This document shows positions 63,135-64,000 of a stretch of 64,000 nucleotides of DNA, piece after piece (positions within the stretch are counted from its first letter, which is position 1; every line of letters starts with the position of its first letter). The DNA lies in NCBI RefSeq assembly GCF_004016445.2, contig NZ_SADT02000003.1, positions 387,231-451,230 of the forward strand. The letters run 5' to 3'. The position numbers were made by a program, and so were the translations under genes. The notes below the pieces were generated by a model, which did no database searches, was not told where the DNA came from, and worked only from the letters and a program-made list of their open reading frames with translations. This DNA is from Mesorhizobium sp. M2E.F.Ca.ET.219.01.1.1 (GTDB lineage: Bacteria; Pseudomonadota; Alphaproteobacteria; Rhizobiales; Rhizobiaceae).

Positions 63135-63744
63135 ACCCCAAAGTGTGGATCCGGAGGTCTCCCGAGCGAAGTTTGATCGGGAGATCGGCCGGTTCCGGCC
63201 ATATGCTGATGTCTATCGGGCTCAGGGCTGCTTCTTGATCGAGGCGACCTTTCCGCGCGCTTTCTTCATTTTCGCAAGCCTCAAGTTAAAACCACGGGTG
63301 ATCAGCGCAGCGAGCGAGGTCGACTTCACCGACTACGACTTAAGACCACCGTCCGTGGTCTTCGTCGATCCGTTTACGCGTCATCCGATTGCCCGGAAAG
63401 ATCTATACCTGAAAATGCTTAGACGTCCGCCGCTGCCCGGAACGCCGCCGGAGATGATAGGAGCTCTCATCCAGCAGAACGCCGTGCCGCTGACGGACTT
63501 CATCCAGGCCAACAGTCCCGAGGACGAACCATTCCTGTGCATGGCGGGCGTCCGGGAATACCACGACAATCCAGCCCATTCAGGTGATCCATGGCTACTT
63601 CATCGGGGTTCTGGCGAAGGCTGTTTGGCCTTCATCCTGGACAAGATCATCAAGTACGGAATCATTCCTATAGAGCAGTTGCAGATTCAACTCCCACCGG
63701 CAATCGTAGGAATGGTGGTATCCCCTCAGGCGATACAAGAATGA
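63127..63744 (+). CDS. CEHH metal-binding / E2-like protein of the ubiquitin-like operon
   Basis: A 205-residue protein, GTG start overlapping the Ubl gene by eight bases. It carries Cys138, Glu144, His146 and His151 in CMAGVREYHDNPAHSG, the CEHH pattern of a predicted metal-binding family found with Multi_ubiq-type Ubl proteins; this family is thought to be the E2-like (conjugating) or accessory factor. Another conserved-looking patch, PPSVVFVDPFTRHPI, lies in the middle. It is followed by the JAB gene with ATGA overlap. The exact role (E2 or metal factor) cannot be decided from the sequence. Confidence 0.75.
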   Translation: MPKPQSVDPEVSRAKFDREIGRFRPYADVYRAQGCFLIEATFPRAFFIFASLKLKPRVISAASEVDFTDYDLRPPSVVFVDPFTRHPIARKDLYLKMLRRPPLPGTPPEMIGALIQQNAVPLTDFIQANSPEDEPFLCMAGVREYHDNPAHSGDPWLLHRGSGEGCLAFILDKIIKYGIIPIEQLQIQLPPAIVGMVVSPQAIQE

Positions 63745-64000
63745 CTGGTTTGAGAGATGTAACGATCGTGACTCTCCCGCGCGGCTGCATCTCGACCACG
63801 CATGGGCATCTGCGCTCAGTTGGTCGCGAAGGCAATGAGGGGATGGCGCTCTGGGTCGGCGTTCAGCAAGACCGGCACTTTGCCGTAACAGAGACGGTTA
63901 TCCCGGCGCAGCGTCACATTCGGACAAACGATGGCGTTTGCGTGATCGTTGCGGCCGAAGAACTGCACCGGCTCAATGTCTGGCTCTACAAAAGCGGCCT
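63741..64000 (+). CDS. JAB/MPN-type isopeptidase, N-terminal part
   Basis: The first 86 codons of a protein running off the window. The catalytic-type glutamate segment NEGMALWVGVQQD, the strands VTETVIPAQ and VIVAAEELHRLNVWLYKSGL fit the Prok-JAB metallopeptidase fold; the zinc motif HxHP would be next, outside the window. Such enzymes trim the C-terminus of the Ubl or remove it from targets. ATGA overlap with the preceding gene. An E1-like (ThiF) gene is expected further downstream. Confidence 0.75.
   Translation, partial: MTGLRDVTIVTLPRGCISTTHGHLRSVGREGNEGMALWVGVQQDRHFAVTETVIPAQRHIRTNDGVCVIVAAEELHRLNVWLYKSG

Noticed and set aside
1..64000. CRISPR arrays or complete insertion sequences
   Set aside because: No regularly spaced direct repeats with unique spacers and no intact transposase gene were seen.

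Overview
The window looks like a Mesorhizobium-type rhizobial chromosome. It splits at a tRNA-Ser(CGA) gene (23649-23738) into ordinary core DNA on the left and an accessory, island-like region on the right. Supporting the assignment are the Rhizobiales housekeeping order (rplU-rpmA-GNAT-obgE-proB-proA-nadD-rsfS-rlmH-envC-ctpA-rppH, all on the minus strand), an L21 protein with the Rhizobiales C-terminal extension, high-GC coding with many intergenic palindromic repeats, and symbiosis-related genes (fixNOQP, fixGHIS, fnrN/hemN, a tts-box-driven effector).

Core part (1-23740): the start of mmsA, a LysR regulator, a pair of overlapping phospholipase-like genes (PLA2-like and PLD-like), dadA/dadX for D-/L-alanine metabolism, and the long housekeeping cluster. 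Three mosaic palindromic elements (226-386, 16657-16820, 21368-21512) and two other repeats sit between genes.

Accessory part (23741-64000): a tyrosine recombinase directly downstream of the tRNA, small hypotheticals, a frameshifted GGDEF-EAL gene, a UbiM-like monooxygenase, then a microaerobic respiration block: cbb3 oxidase structural genes (fixNOQP), their maturation genes (fixGHIS), an Fe-S-type FnrN regulator and hemN. Two Fnr/FixK boxes link the block: one before fixN, one between fnrN and hemN. Next is a complete-looking Trb type IV secretion operon (traG-copG-trbBCDEJLFGI-DUF2274; no trbK seen), typical of integrative and conjugative elements. It is followed by a very large Ulp1/C48-protease effector of the NopD/Bel2-5 kind with a tts box, two long internal repeats and seven 63-bp C-terminal repeats. 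The right end has a DPP-IV-like S9 peptidase, a chimeric ent-kaurene-synthase/IPP-isomerase gene that looks like the scar of a gibberellin operon, and the first three genes of a bacterial ubiquitin-like conjugation operon (Ubl, CEHH/E2-like protein, JAB peptidase), which runs off the window.

The most interesting items are the ubiquitin-like operon at 62838-64000, the KS-IDI fusion at 61288-62622 with two compensating frameshifts, and the repeat-rich SUMO-protease-like effector at 54198-57689.
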